A stretch of 64,000 nt of DNA from Kofleriaceae bacterium (GTDB lineage Bacteria > Myxococcota_A > Polyangia > Haliangiales > Haliangiaceae): assembly GCA_020633495.1 (NCBI GenBank), contig JACKDR010000018.1, forward strand, positions 62,001 to 126,000, read 5' to 3'. Below are positions 1 to 10,827 of this stretch, piece after piece. The position numbers and the translations under genes are program-made. Every line of letters begins with the position of its first letter. Position 1 is the stretch's first letter. The notes beneath the pieces are model-generated. The model saw only the letters and a list, made by a program, of their open reading frames with translations. It did not search any database and had not been told where the DNA came from.

Positions 1-3000
1 GCGGCCCAGCGCGAACAGGGTCTGGGCCCGGCGCATCCGCCATGTCGGGTTGGTCTGGTCGATGACCACCGCCTGCTGCCAGTAGCCGACGGCATCGTCG
101 AGCCGGCCCTCGCGCTCCATGACCTCGGCGACCAGGGCCCAGCCGTCGCCCTCCATCGGGTGGCGCTCGATCGCGGTCGACAGCTGCCGCCACGCCTCGT
201 CGCGCCGCCCCGCCGCCAGCAGCAGCTCGCCGATCTGTCGGTCGATCGCGGCGTTGTCGGGGTCGACGTCGCGCCAGCGATCGGCGACCGCGACCGCGGC
301 GTCGACCGCGGCGTCGCGCGCCGCGCCGGTGGTCAGCGTCGCGACCCGGCCGCGCAGGGTCAGCAGCCGGGTCATGTCCTCGCGCAGCCGCGACAGCGGC
401 ACCGGGCCGTCGCCGTCGCCGGCCAGCGCCTCCTCGAGCTCGTCGGCGGCGTCGGTGACCCGACCCTGGCGCTCGGCCACCACCGACGCCAGGCGCAGCA
501 GCGCCGGGGTCCGCGCCGTGGCCAGCGCGGCGTCGACCAGCGGCGCCGCGCGATCGATCTGGCCGTAGGCCAGCGACTGCTGGATGATCGACGCCATCGC
601 GTCGGGGTCGCCGGCGGCGAGGTCGGCGGCGCGGCCGAGCGCGCGGTCGATGTCGTCCTCGCCGAGCTGGCTGGCCGACGCCAGCAGCGCGGTCACCTGC
701 TCGAGGTCGTCGCTGGCGAGCGCCTGGTTGCGGTACGCCGACCACGCCAGCTGCCAGCCGACCTGCCCCCGCGTGCTCGACTGCATCGCGCTCTTGGCGG
801 TCCAGTCGATCGTCGCCGGCATCGCGGCCGGGTCCCAGCCCGCCATCAGGTCGGCGAAGCGGTCGGCGGCGGCGCGGTAGTCGCCGCGCTGGTAGACCGC
901 CCGGGCCGCCTCGTAGCGGGCGACGTTGCGCCACGCGCCCTCGGCGACCGCGTCCCACGCCTCGGCGGCGCGCGGCGACTGCCAGCTCCACTGCTGCGCG
1001 ATCCGCGCCGCGGCGATGACCCGCAGCGTCGAGGCGCCGTGGCCGGCGCGCAGCGACGCCAGCGCGCCGGTGAGCTTGTCGGCCTCGACGAACGCCAGGG
1101 TCTCGCGGTGGCGCGCCAGCGCGCCGACCAGGCCGTCGCCGGCGATGGGCGCGAACACGCCGGTGCGCGGCTTCTTCTGGTAGGCCCGGCTCGCCGCCAG
1201 GTACTTGCCGACGGCGCGGCCGCGCTCGCCGGCCGCGGCCAGCAGCTCGACCAGCCGCTTGTCCTCGACCCACTGCCGGCCGCCCGACGCCAGCACCAGG
1301 TCGCCGAGCTCGGCGCCGCCGTGGGCGACCAGCGCCTGGTAGCCGGCGATCGCGCCGCCCGGATCGTGGGTCGCGGCCTGCGCCGCCATCAGCTGCCGGG
1401 TCAGGTGGCGCCACTCGGCGCCGCCCTCGCCGGTCTCGGCCAGGCGGTTCTTCCAGTACGCCGGCGGCCGCAGCGGCAGCGCGACCTCGACGGCGTCGCC
1501 GCCGGTGGCGCCGGCCAGCGACGCCGGCGCGTCGGCGACCGCGGAGGCGACGTGGGTGACCGCGACCGCCTCGCCCAGCACGGCGGCGCCGACCGGCTCG
1601 CCACGATCCCAGCGGATCGTGACCAGCGCCTGGCCGGCGGCGCTGCGCACCGCGACCAGGTGGTAGTCGGCGTCGAGCTCGAGCTCGAGGGTCGGGGCGT
1701 CGGGCGCCGCCGCCGGCGCCAGCGCGATCGTGTGGTCGTCCTTGCGGGTCACGACGTACCACCGCGCCAGCTGATCGGGATCCATGGGCACCAGCGGCAG
1801 CGTCGTCACCACCAGCGCCGGGGTGGCGTCGCCGAGGTCGCGGACCAGATCGAGGCCCAGCTCGGGGTAGCGGCGGCGCAGGCGGGTGCCGTCGAAGGTC
1901 GCGAGCTCCTCGAGCCCGCTGTCGTGGACGACGCGCCAGGCCATGCGCCCGCTGGCGTCGACGGTGATGTCGGGGCTGTCGCCCCAGCGGTAGACGCCGG
2001 CCGCGAGGTGCCGCCGGGCCTCGGCGAGCAGGCGCCGCGCGTCGTCGTCGACGCGACCGCGGGCGCCGCCGGCGACCGCGCGCAGATCCGCGATCGCGCC
2101 GTCGAGCGCGCCGGCGAAGAAGGCCGGCACGAACTCGGTGAGATCGTCGAGGCGCCAGTCCTGGACGTAGTTGTACGCCGCCGGGTACGGCGCGCCGCCG
2201 TAGCCGCCGTAGCGGGCGTGGGCGGCGTGGCCGTCCCAGCCCGCGCCCTGCTTGCGGCGCGCGCGGTCGCCCTTGGCGCCGACCGCCCAGCTGTTGGTGC
2301 GCTCGGCCAGCTCGCCGGACGACACGGTCTCGAGGTCGAGGTCGCCACCGACCGGCAGGCCCGGCCCGCTGGCCGGCCGGCCGGTCGCCGCCCCCGCGGT
2401 GTCGGGCGCCGGCTCCCGCGCCACCGTGCTGTCGAGGACGTCGACGACGTCCTCCGACGGCTTGTCGTCGGAGGCCTTGGCGACCTCGGTGACCGCGGCG
2501 GTCGCGGTGGTCCGCGACGTCGAGCCCTCGGGCGCCGCGCCGCCGCCGCCGAGCGCGCCGGCGCGACCGAAGCCGCTGCCGGTGCCGCTGCCGAAGCGGG
2601 TCGTGCCGTCGGCGACGCCGCCGGCGAACCACACGCTCTGCTGGTTGGCGCTCAGCGCCAGGACGCCGTTGTCGAGGCCGTCGCGGTAGCCCCAGCCGTA
2701 GGCGTCGTAGCTGTAGAACGGCTCGGTCGGGGTCCGCACCAGCGCGACGTCCGCGGCGGCGGCCAGCAGCGACGGCGGCGTCGCGGTGTTGACCTCGATC
2801 GTCGCCGGCACCTGGTAGGGCGCCCACGCGACGTGGCGATCGCGCTCGACGTGGTACTGCGCGTACATCGCGTCGTTCTCGAGGACGAGCAGCGAGGTGT
2901 GCGGCGACAGCAGGAAGTACCGGGTGCCGAGCGCGACGATCTCCTTGCGCAGGGTCTCGCGGAACGCGACGCGCTGGTCCTCGTAGCTCGGGCACGGCTC

Positions 3001-5283
3001 GCCGGCGCACGGCATCGGCGGCGGCGCGGTGTTGCGCTCGACCATCAGCGCGGTGACCCGGCGCTGCGCCCACAGCCGCGGCAGGTAGCCGGCGTCGCCG
3101 GCGCGCTCGGCGCGGCCGAGGTCGACGCGGTGCTGCCAGGGCGCGCCGGCGCGCTGGCCGGCGAGCTCGACGGTCGCGACCTCGGCGCCGCGCGGGGTCC
3201 GGATCACGACCTCGACCTCGTCGCCGTCGGCGATCTGGCGGCCGCGCAGGTAGGCGATCGCGCCGTCGACGGTGCGGCCGGCCGGGTCGAGGACGCGGCT
3301 GGTCAGGCCGACGACGCGCGGCGTGTACAGCGCGGCGACCGCGTCGAGCGCGCGCCACGGCAGGTCGTCCGCGGGATCGACCGGCACGACCATGCCGCCG
3401 GTGGCGTCGGCCAGGGCCGACAGGGTCGGGACGTCGGCGCCGTCGCCGACGGCGAAGCCGACGAAGGTGGCGTGGCCCTGCAGCGGCCGGCGCAGCTGCG
3501 CGAGGTCGCGGTCGCCGCCGGTGACGACGCCGTCGCCGAGGTAGACGACGTAGGCGTCCTGCGGGTCGGTGCCGACGTCGCCGAGCAGGCGGGTCGCCTC
3601 GGCCAGCGCGGCGCCGAGGTCGGTGGCGCCGACGCCGCCGTGCTCGCGGTTGAGCGCGGCGCGGACGGCGCGGCGGTCGATGTCGGCGGCGCGCTGGAAG
3701 TCGCCGACGCGGCGGACGCCGACGTCGAACGTCGCGATCGCGACCTGGTCGTCCTCGTCGATCGTGTCGATCAGGCGGTCGACCAGCTCGGCCTGGGCGC
3801 GGCGCTCGAGGCTGTCGCGCGAGCCGGAGACGTCGTCGAGGATGACCCAGCGGCGCGGCCGGTGCTCGGCGACCGCGAGGCCGGCGGTGAGGTCGGGGCG
3901 GGTCCGGACCAGCAGGTAGTCGTGGCCGTCGTCGTGGGCGGCGGCGACCCGGTCGGCGCGATCGGGATCGCGCACGGTCAGGACCAGCGAGTCGCCGACC
4001 GGCTCGCCGGCGCGCCGGTAGGTGACGACCGCGGCGTCGCCGTCGTGGGCGACCTCGACGGCGTGGCTCGGCGAGTGGACCTCGCAGGTGCCGCAGTCGG
4101 CGATCCGCACCTTGAACGCGACGTCGTCGACGGGATCGTCGAGGTCGGGCAGCGGCACGGTCAGGGTCCAGTCGTCGTACAGCCGCGGCAGCGCCTGGTC
4201 GTAGGTCACCAGCAGCCGCTTGTCCTGCGACGGCGGCAGCGGGAAGATCCGCAGGTCGACCTTGCCGGCGCCGGTCCACTCGGCGAGCGCGGGATCGCGG
4301 CGCTGGTAGACGATGTCCTCGTAGATCCGCCGGCCGGCCATGCGCTCGACCACCGCGGACTCCATCAGCGTGCCGTCGACGTACATCGCCAGCCGCGACA
4401 GCGCCGCGTCGGGCGGCACCGCGAAGCGGTAGACGCCCTCGAGGGTCTCGGGCCGCGGGTTGTGGAAGGTCTGATCGAGCGCGACCCGCGCGACCTGGTT
4501 CTCGACGAAGACGTCGACGGTGAGCTCGCGCATCGGCAGCGGGAAGTCCTGCTGCTGCCACTGCGGGTTGCGGGCGTAGAGGGTGCCGGAGCGGCGCCGC
4601 GGCCCGGCGGTCTCGGCCTGGACCCGGGCCAGCTGGGCCCAGCCGACCAGGTGCGACAGCCGCGGCGCCGGGCCCCGGGTCGGGACCTGGCCGCGCGCCA
4701 TCGTGCCCTGCTGGCCGGCGTGCAGGACCGCGTCGCCGGCGTCCGACGCCAGCTTGACGGTGCCGCGCAGCACCGCCGCGGTCGTGGTGTCGTCGCCGGC
4801 GTCGACCACGAAGCGGGTGCCGAGGACCTCGACCCGGCCCTGGGCGGTGTCGACGACGAACGTGCCCTGCCCGGGCGCGACGTCGAGATAGGCCTGGCCG
4901 TGGACGCGGACCCGGCGCGCCGCGACGACGTCGACGGTGGCGCCGTCGCCGAGGACGACCCGGGTGCCGTCGCCGAGGTCGACGTGGCGGCCGTCGCGCG
5001 CCACCACCGGCGCGGCGCCGTCGTCGGCGGCGCCGCCGCCGCGCAGCTGCGCGACCACCATCACCGCGGTCGACGCCGCGACCAGGCCGACGCCGGCGAA
5101 CATCAGGCCCGACACGCGGCGGCGCGGCGGCGCCGCGGTCGCGGCGGCCTGCGCGATCAGCTGCTCGCGGATGCGAACGCGCGCGTCGCGGGCGATGCGC
5201 GGCGGGTCGTAGGAGGAGCCGAGCAGCGACTCGACGTTCTGCTCGAGCATCTGATCGCGATCACGGGTGCGCGGGCTGGTCAT
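1..5283 (-). CDS. FecR/VIT/VWA/TPR giant membrane protein (partial)
   Basis: The gene starts at ATG 5283 and is open for 1,761 codons to the left edge, so its C-terminus is missing. A cytoplasmic N-terminus of about 57 residues precedes one membrane segment (about 58-80). A FecR-like periplasmic region follows (about 95-195, with GTRFVVDAG and GTVKLASDAG). Next come a VIT domain (about 240-370, with DVFVENQVARVALDQTFHN) and a VWA domain whose MIDAS motif DVSGS lies near residue 480. A glycine-rich linker leads to a C-terminal third that reads as TPR-like helical repeats. Its start codon overlaps the stop of the sigma-factor gene (ATGA), so the two are almost certainly co-translated. FecR-type proteins next to ECF sigma factors usually act as anti-sigma sensors. 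That role, with the VIT-VWA-TPR part as ligand-binding module, is inference. Confidence 0.85.
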   Translation of the reverse strand, partial: MTSPRTRDRDQMLEQNVESLLGSSYDPPRIARDARVRIREQLIAQAAATAAPPRRRVSGLMFAGVGLVAASTAVMVVAQLRGGGAADDGAAPVVARDGRHVDLGDGTRVVLGDGATVDVVAARRVRVHGQAYLDVAPGQGTFVVDTAQGRVEVLGTRFVVDAGDDTTTAAVLRGTVKLASDAGDAVLHAGQQGTMARGQVPTRGPAPRLSHLVGWAQLARVQAETAGPRRRSGTLYARNPQWQQQDFPLPMRELTVDVFVENQVARVALDQTFHNPRPETLEGVYRFAVPPDAALSRLAMYVDGTLMESAVVERMAGRRIYEDIVYQRRDPALAEWTGAGKVDLRIFPLPPSQDKRLLVTYDQALPRLYDDWTLTVPLPDLDDPVDDVAFKVRIADCGTCEVHSPSHAVEVAHDGDAAVVTYRRAGEPVGDSLVLTVRDPDRADRVAAAHDDGHDYLLVRTRPDLTAGLAVAEHRPRRWVILDDVSGSRDSLERRAQAELVDRLIDTIDEDDQVAIATFDVGVRRVGDFQRAADIDRRAVRAALNREHGGVGATDLGAALAEATRLLGDVGTDPQDAYVVYLGDGVVTGGDRDLAQLRRPLQGHATFVGFAVGDGADVPTLSALADATGGMVVPVDPADDLPWRALDAVAALYTPRVVGLTSRVLDPAGRTVDGAIAYLRGRQIADGDEVEVVIRTPRGAEVATVELAGQRAGAPWQHRVDLGRAERAGDAGYLPRLWAQRRVTALMVERNTAPPPMPCAGEPCPSYEDQRVAFRETLRKEIVALGTRYFLLSPHTSLLVLENDAMYAQYHVERDRHVAWAPYQVPATIEVNTATPPSLLAAAADVALVRTPTEPFYSYDAYGWGYRDGLDNGVLALSANQQSVWFAGGVADGTTRFGSGTGSGFGRAGALGGGGAAPEGSTSRTTATAAVTEVAKASDDKPSEDVVDVLDSTVAREPAPDTAGAATGRPASGPGLPVGGDLDLETVSSGELAERTNSWAVGAKGDRARRKQGAGWDGHAAHARYGGYGGAPYPAAYNYVQDWRLDDLTEFVPAFFAGALDGAIADLRAVAGGARGRVDDDARRLLAEARRHLAAGVYRWGDSPDITVDASGRMAWRVVHDSGLEELATFDGTRLRRRYPELGLDLVRDLGDATPALVVTTLPLVPMDPDQLARWYVVTRKDDHTIALAPAAAPDAPTLELELDADYHLVAVRSAAGQALVTIRWDRGEPVGAAVLGEAVAVTHVASAVADAPASLAGATGGDAVEVALPLRPPAYWKNRLAETGEGGAEWRHLTRQLMAAQAATHDPGGAIAGYQALVAHGGAELGDLVLASGGRQWVEDKRLVELLAAAGERGRAVGKYLAASRAYQKKPRTGVFAPIAGDGLVGALARHRETLAFVEADKLTGALASLRAGHGASTLRVIAAARIAQQWSWQSPRAAEAWDAVAEGAWRNVARYEAARAVYQRGDYRAAADRFADLMAGWDPAAMPATIDWTAKSAMQSSTRGQVGWQLAWSAYRNQALASDDLEQVTALLASASQLGEDDIDRALGRAADLAAGDPDAMASIIQQSLAYGQIDRAAPLVDAALATARTPALLRLASVVAERQGRVTDAADELEEALAGDGDGPVPLSRLREDMTRLLTLRGRVATLTTGAARDAAVDAAVAVADRWRDVDPDNAAIDRQIGELLLAAGRRDEAWRQLSTAIERHPMEGDGWALVAEVMEREGRLDDAVGYWQQAVVIDQTNPTWRMRRAQTLFALGR

Positions 5284-5915
5284 GGCGTGACCTCCGAGAG
5301 GGTCTGGCCGAGCGTCGCGAAGGTGTCGCGGAAGGCGCGACGGGCGCGGGCCAGGCGGGATTTGACGGCGTCCTCGGACAGCCCGAGCTCGCGGGACAGG
5401 GTCTCGAGGCTGTCGCCGTCGACGTACTTGCGCGCGAGCACGACGCGGTAGGGCTCGGGCAGGTGGGCGATCGTGACGTTGACCAGGTGCTTGACCTCGG
5501 CGTGCTCGAGCGCCTCGCCGGGCAGCGGCGCCCGCTCCAGGCTCTCGAACACCTGGGCCAGCGACGCGTCGAGGCGCTCCCAGGTCTCGGCCAGCTGGTC
5601 GGAGCGGCGGTGCGCCTTGAGCTGGTCGCGGATGACGTTGCGCGACAGCGTGCACAGCCAGGCGACCACCGAGCCGCGCGCCGGGTCGTAGTCGGCGACC
5701 CGGCCCAGCGCGCTGGCGAAGGTCTCCTGGACCACGTCCTCGGCGAGCGCGCTGTCGCGCCCGACCCGGTAGAAGACGAAGGCGTAGAGCGCGTCGACGT
5801 GCTGGTCGTAGAAGCGCCCGATGGCGTCGGCGTCCCCCCGGGCGGCGGCGCGGAGGTCGCCGTCGGGTGGGCGTCGGAACAGTCGGGCGACGAGCCCGGC
5901 GAGGGGAAAGGTCAT
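5280..5915 (-). CDS. ECF-type RNA polymerase sigma factor
   Basis: This 211-residue sigma-70 family protein has region 2 at about 30-100 (FYDQHVDALYAFVFYRVGR, then EDVVQETF) and region 4 at about 145-205 (HLPEPYRVVLARKYVDG, then ELGLSEDAVKSRLARARRAF). It has the compact layout of ECF factors, with no region 1.1 or 3. It would direct RNA polymerase to an alternative promoter set. The gene immediately downstream, overlapping by 4 nt, encodes a transmembrane FecR/VIT/VWA protein, the expected position of a cognate anti-sigma factor. Start ATG 5915 has GAGGA about ten bases upstream. A direct repeat GTAGGC-TGAT-GTAGGC lies in the upstream gap on the same strand and may belong to its promoter, but I cannot define -35 and -10 boxes. 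Confidence 0.93.
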   Translation of the reverse strand: MTFPLAGLVARLFRRPPDGDLRAAARGDADAIGRFYDQHVDALYAFVFYRVGRDSALAEDVVQETFASALGRVADYDPARGSVVAWLCTLSRNVIRDQLKAHRRSDQLAETWERLDASLAQVFESLERAPLPGEALEHAEVKHLVNVTIAHLPEPYRVVLARKYVDGDSLETLSRELGLSEDAVKSRLARARRAFRDTFATLGQTLSEVTP

Positions 5916-6010
5916 GCAGGGGTCCTCGCTGGCGTATGTCAGCTGGGACGCCCGAGGTGTCGCGACGATCTCGCGCCTACATCAGCCTACCCAGCGGGGC
6001 GCGGACGCGA

Positions 6011-7378
<1,368 letters not shown>

Positions 7379-7477
7379 GGGGACGCAGGCCGCAGGCTAC
7401 CAGGCCGCGCGAAAAAGGGTGAGGGGGCGTCGGAATGCGGCGGCAACCCTGGGGCGCCGGCGGTAGTCTCTACCATC

Positions 7478-8686
7478 GTGCGCTGGGTCGCGATCCTCGC
7501 CGCGTCTGCGGCCGCCCACGCGGGCGTGCTGGTCGCCGTGCCGGCGACCACCGGGCGGCCCTTGCTGCCGCCGCCGGCCCCGGTGGTCGAGGTCGAGCCG
7601 GCGGCGCCCATCGACGTCGAGGTCGTCGTCGCCGCCGCCGAGCCCATGGAGGTGACGCTGCTGACGCTCACGGTCGCGCCGCCGGCCGCGCCGGACGACC
7701 TCGGCCCGTCGCCGACCCCGCCGCCCACGCTGGCGCCCACGCTGGCGCCGACCCTCGATCGTCGCCCCGCCGCGATCGCCACCGCGACGACCGCGCCCGC
7801 GCCCGGTCCGGTCGACCCCGCCGCCGGCGGCGCCACCGTCCTGGGCATGCGCGCCGGCGACGCCGTGCGCCCCGAGACCCCGGCCCGCCGCGCCCCGCCG
7901 CCGGTCGCGCTCGGCGTGCCCGCCGACTCCGACGTCATCGCCAAGATCCTCGAGCGGCCGTCGGATCCCGGGGTCGCGCCCAGCGGCGAGCTGATCGCGC
8001 AGCGCGACGGCAGCTACGTCAAGGACGACCTGATGTTCGTCGCCGCGGTCGAGCCCGACGGCACGGTGCACTTCGACGACAAGCCCAACTTCAACTACAA
8101 GTTCCACCTGCCGATCCCGACGCCGTCGCAGGTCAAGCACCACCTCGCCCACTGGGTCGAGGATCCGTACGGCGGCGCGGTCGGCCAGTACGCGTCGGTC
8201 AACCGCGACGGCACCGACGACGACAACGACGGCAAGCTCGACGAGGGCCAGACCGTCCGCGTCCTCAGCGGCGGCTTCGACGTCACCGACTGGGTGATGC
8301 GCAGCCACGGCGAGGATCCGTACAGCTCGCGCAAGCTGGCGTTCCTCGATCGCACCCGCGACGAGCGGGTCCAGATCGGCCAGGTCTACCGGACCCGCCA
8401 GCTCGAGGCCGCCGACCAGTACATGCTCGCCCACCTGACGAAGCTGTGGCGCCGCGACGACCTCGACGCCGCCGCCCGCCGCGAGGCCATCTTCGAGCTG
8501 TGGGACGACTGCGCCGAGACCGGCGAGGAGGCGGTCGTGGCCGCGGCGGTGCGCGCGCGCGCCGCCCTGCTCCGCTTCGTCGACGTCACGCTGCCGCGCG
8601 GCAGCGACGACGCGTTCACTGACGACGAGGTCGCGCGGTTCAACGCGCGGCGCCGGTCGGCAGCGACGTTCGCGCCGTACCCGTAG
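7478..8686 (+). CDS. TonB-like exported protein with acidic loop
   Basis: The start is placed at GTG 7478 because the hexamer TAGTCT ends 8 nt before it and a membrane segment (VAILAASAAAHAGVLVAVP) follows at once. This gives 402 residues. The first 30 residues look like a TonB or GltJ signal anchor, followed by a long Pro/Val/Ala-rich stretch (about 30-150). A folded C-terminal half then contains an acidic loop DGTDDDNDGKLDEGQ, like EF-hand or thrombospondin type-3 calcium loops. I do not recognise the C-terminal domain. It lacks the canonical TonB C-terminal fold, so an energy-transducer role is doubtful. It ends 33 bp from the stop of the convergent lipoprotein gene. Confidence 0.75.
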   Translation: MRWVAILAASAAAHAGVLVAVPATTGRPLLPPPAPVVEVEPAAPIDVEVVVAAAEPMEVTLLTLTVAPPAAPDDLGPSPTPPPTLAPTLAPTLDRRPAAIATATTAPAPGPVDPAAGGATVLGMRAGDAVRPETPARRAPPPVALGVPADSDVIAKILERPSDPGVAPSGELIAQRDGSYVKDDLMFVAAVEPDGTVHFDDKPNFNYKFHLPIPTPSQVKHHLAHWVEDPYGGAVGQYASVNRDGTDDDNDGKLDEGQTVRVLSGGFDVTDWVMRSHGEDPYSSRKLAFLDRTRDERVQIGQVYRTRQLEAADQYMLAHLTKLWRRDDLDAAARREAIFELWDDCAETGEEAVVAAAVRARAALLRFVDVTLPRGSDDAFTDDEVARFNARRRSAATFAPYP

Positions 8687-8719
8687 CCGCCGGGGGCGGC
8701 GCGGCCGCGCGCGCGGCCG
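8686..8719. terminator. Paired GC hairpins between convergent genes
   Basis: Two inverted repeats sit in the 33-bp gap between convergent stop codons: GCCGCC-GGG-GGCGGC (8686-8700), and an 18-bp perfect palindrome CGGCCGCGC/GCGCGGCCG (8702-8719). Neither has a T-tract, so they are candidate bidirectional terminators or transcript-end stabilisers rather than textbook intrinsic terminators. Confidence 0.4.
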
Positions 8720-9811
8720 TCACCGCGGCGCGACGTAGAACGCGCCGCCGTCGGTGACCGTCGTCGGGTCGACCGGGCGCGACAGATCGGAGAGGAACAC
8801 CGCGGCCTTGCTGGTGTCGGACAGCGCGGCGACGCCGGCGATGCGGTAGCGCGAGGTCCGGCCGTCGTCGAAGGCGAGCACCAGGAGGTCGCGCTCGACC
8901 CGCCAGCGCCCGGCGCCGTCGTCGGTGCTGACGTCCATGTTGCCGACCCGGCCCGACGCGCCGGCGAAGCGGTAGGTGAAGCCGCCGTCGTCGCCCAGGT
9001 CGAGCTCGCCGCCGTAGCTGACCGCGGTCATGTAGGTCGCGCCGGTGCCGAGCTGGACCCACTCCTGCGAGCCGCTGGTGCCGAACCGGTAGCGGCCGGG
9101 CAGCAGGCGCGGGTCGACCAGCGGCGCGTCGGCGTGGCCGGGGCAGCGCAGCGCCGCCAGGAACGGCTCGGCCAGGCGCGCGCTGGTCGGGAACGAGACC
9201 CGGCCCGACATCGCGACCAGCGACGCGTTGGGGTTGCCGGGCTCGGCGTAGGTCTGAGCCACGACGATCGGCTGCCAGCGGGCGCCGCACTCGACCAGGT
9301 ACAGCGCGAACAGCGAGTCGGCCTGGTGATCGCGCTCGCGCGCGACGCCGAACGTGAAGCTCGCGCCCAGGCCGTCGCCGACGTAGCGCCGGTACGCCAT
9401 CGGGTTGAGCGCGTCCTTCAGCTCCGGCGGCATCCACGACCGCCACAGCTCACCGAGCGCGGCGCCCGCGTCGGCCTGGCGCGGCTGCGGCGGCAACACC
9501 GCGACCAGCGCCGACGTGATCTCGTCGCCGCCGCCGCGGTTCTCGACCTGCTTGGCGACGTACCAGGTGCCGTCCTGGACGAACCCGGGCGGCACGGTGA
9601 TCGCGATCTCGGCGTCGGGATCGTCGGTCGGCGCGGCCGTGGCCGGGGGCGCTGCCGCAGGAGACGACGACGGCGCCGCCGATCCCGATCGATCGGCGGC
9701 GGGCGTCGCGCCGTCGCGCGAGCACGCGGCGAGCCCGAGCGCCGCGGACGCGGCGACGAGGGGGAGCAGGACGGTGGCGAGAGGACGGGGCGCGCGACCG
9801 AGGGTGTCCAT
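8720..9811 (-). CDS. Lipoprotein of unknown function
   Basis: This 363-residue protein begins with a lipoprotein signal (lipobox GLAAC, Cys about 30) followed by a low-complexity Ser/Ala/Pro linker to about residue 67. The mature part has two regions. The first (about 70-230) includes PPGFVQDGTWYVAKQVENRG and a WRSWMPPELKD stretch. The second (about 240-363) looks like a small beta domain (PGRYRFGTSGSQEWVQLG, then DDGRTSRYRIAGV). I do not recognise either family. A TATCGT hexamer lies 11 nt before ATG 9811 with no evident Shine-Dalgarno. It would be exported and lipid-anchored. The gene is separate from its neighbours and ends against the convergent TonB-like gene. Confidence 0.82.
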   Translation of the reverse strand: MDTLGRAPRPLATVLLPLVAASAALGLAACSRDGATPAADRSGSAAPSSSPAAAPPATAAPTDDPDAEIAITVPPGFVQDGTWYVAKQVENRGGGDEITSALVAVLPPQPRQADAGAALGELWRSWMPPELKDALNPMAYRRYVGDGLGASFTFGVARERDHQADSLFALYLVECGARWQPIVVAQTYAEPGNPNASLVAMSGRVSFPTSARLAEPFLAALRCPGHADAPLVDPRLLPGRYRFGTSGSQEWVQLGTGATYMTAVSYGGELDLGDDGGFTYRFAGASGRVGNMDVSTDDGAGRWRVERDLLVLAFDDGRTSRYRIAGVAALSDTSKAAVFLSDLSRPVDPTTVTDGGAFYVAPR

Positions 9812-9910
9812 TGCGGCCGGGCACGATATCAGCGCCGCGCCAGCCGTACCACGCGACGGCGCGGCGACCGTGACGGCGGCGACACCCGGCCACCGCCGAC
9901 GGGCGCCCGA

Positions 9911-10786
9911 TCACCGACCGGCGAGCCGGCGCGCGCGATCGACGACGCGCTCCCACAGCGCGCCGGCGTTGCCGGACCGCGCCGCCTGCACCGCACCGAT
10001 CTGCTTGACGCCGTCGCCGACCCGCCGCATCCACGCCAGCTCGTCCGCGGACAGCGGCCCGCGATCGAGCGCGGCCAGCGCCTCGTCGAGCTCGGCGCCG
10101 CTCGCCGGCCCGGCGAGGACGACGTCGACCTCGGGGCGGGTCAGCGCGAAGCGGTAGCAGTCGGACGCGCGCGGCACCGGCTCGGCGGCCGGCACCAGCC
10201 GGCGATCGAGCAGGCCGCCCCACCGGGTCGCGGTGTACGCGACGACGCCGGGCGGGGTGGTCGCCGCCGCCACCGACGGGAAGACCTCGCCCTCGGCGCC
10301 GCGGTGGGCGGCGTTGTAGCGGACCATGATCGCGCCCCACACCGGGTCGGCCACGAAGGTCGGGAACGTCGGCCGGTGGTGGCACGAGATCATCAGCGCG
10401 CGCACCTTGCCGGCCTCGCGCAGCTCGAGGGCCTTGTCGACGATGCGATCGGGCGGCGGCTGGTTCCACCAGCCCAGCAGCAGGACGTCGGCGTGCTCGA
10501 TGCGGAGCCGGCGCAGCGCCAGCTCCAGCGACGGCCGCAGCGCCACGCCGGCGCGCGCGTAGCTCTGCACGACGACGACGGTGCCATCGCGATCGCGGCG
10601 CGCCGCGCGGGTGACGGCGCGGCCGAAGTCGGGATCGCGACGCGACCCCCAGTACAGGTAGTTGACGCCGCGCTCGACGGCGCGGTCGACGTCGCGGCCG
10701 GCGACGCCGTAGCTCGAGCCGAGGCCGAGCCGGCTCACCATCAACCCGGTGCGGCCCAGCGGCCGCCGCTGCCACCAGCTGTCCAT
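9911..10786 (-). CDS. Aldo/keto reductase family protein
   Basis: The start is ATG 10786, preceded at 6 nt by TACGCT and without a Shine-Dalgarno, giving 291 residues. The N-terminus RRPLGRTGLMVSRLGLGSSY is typical of the aldo/keto reductase superfamily, as are the GVNYLYWG strand and the C-terminal EVDVVLAGPASGAELDEAL. The barrel is short for the family. The usual catalytic tetrad (Asp, Tyr, Lys, His) is only partly recognisable: GVNYLYWGSRRD replaces the common Asp-Ser/Thr-Ala-x-x-Tyr motif. The substrate is unknown. It lies 41 nt downstream of the 7TM-kinase gene on the same strand, but its own upstream TACGCT suggests separate transcription. Confidence 0.85.
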   Translation of the reverse strand: MDSWWQRRPLGRTGLMVSRLGLGSSYGVAGRDVDRAVERGVNYLYWGSRRDPDFGRAVTRAARRDRDGTVVVVQSYARAGVALRPSLELALRRLRIEHADVLLLGWWNQPPPDRIVDKALELREAGKVRALMISCHHRPTFPTFVADPVWGAIMVRYNAAHRGAEGEVFPSVAAATTPPGVVAYTATRWGGLLDRRLVPAAEPVPRASDCYRFALTRPEVDVVLAGPASGAELDEALAALDRGPLSADELAWMRRVGDGVKQIGAVQAARSGNAGALWERVVDRARRLAGR

Positions 10787-10827
10787 GGCGGCAGCGTAGC
10801 ACCGCGCCCGCGCCGCCTCGCGCGCCG

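Noticed and set aside
160..5451. Very long open frame on the + strand (1,763 codons)
   Set aside because: It is the antisense shadow of the FecR/VIT/VWA gene. The peptide is Arg/Ala/Gly/Val-rich with no domain, and the - strand has clear domain motifs and an ATGA overlap with the sigma gene.
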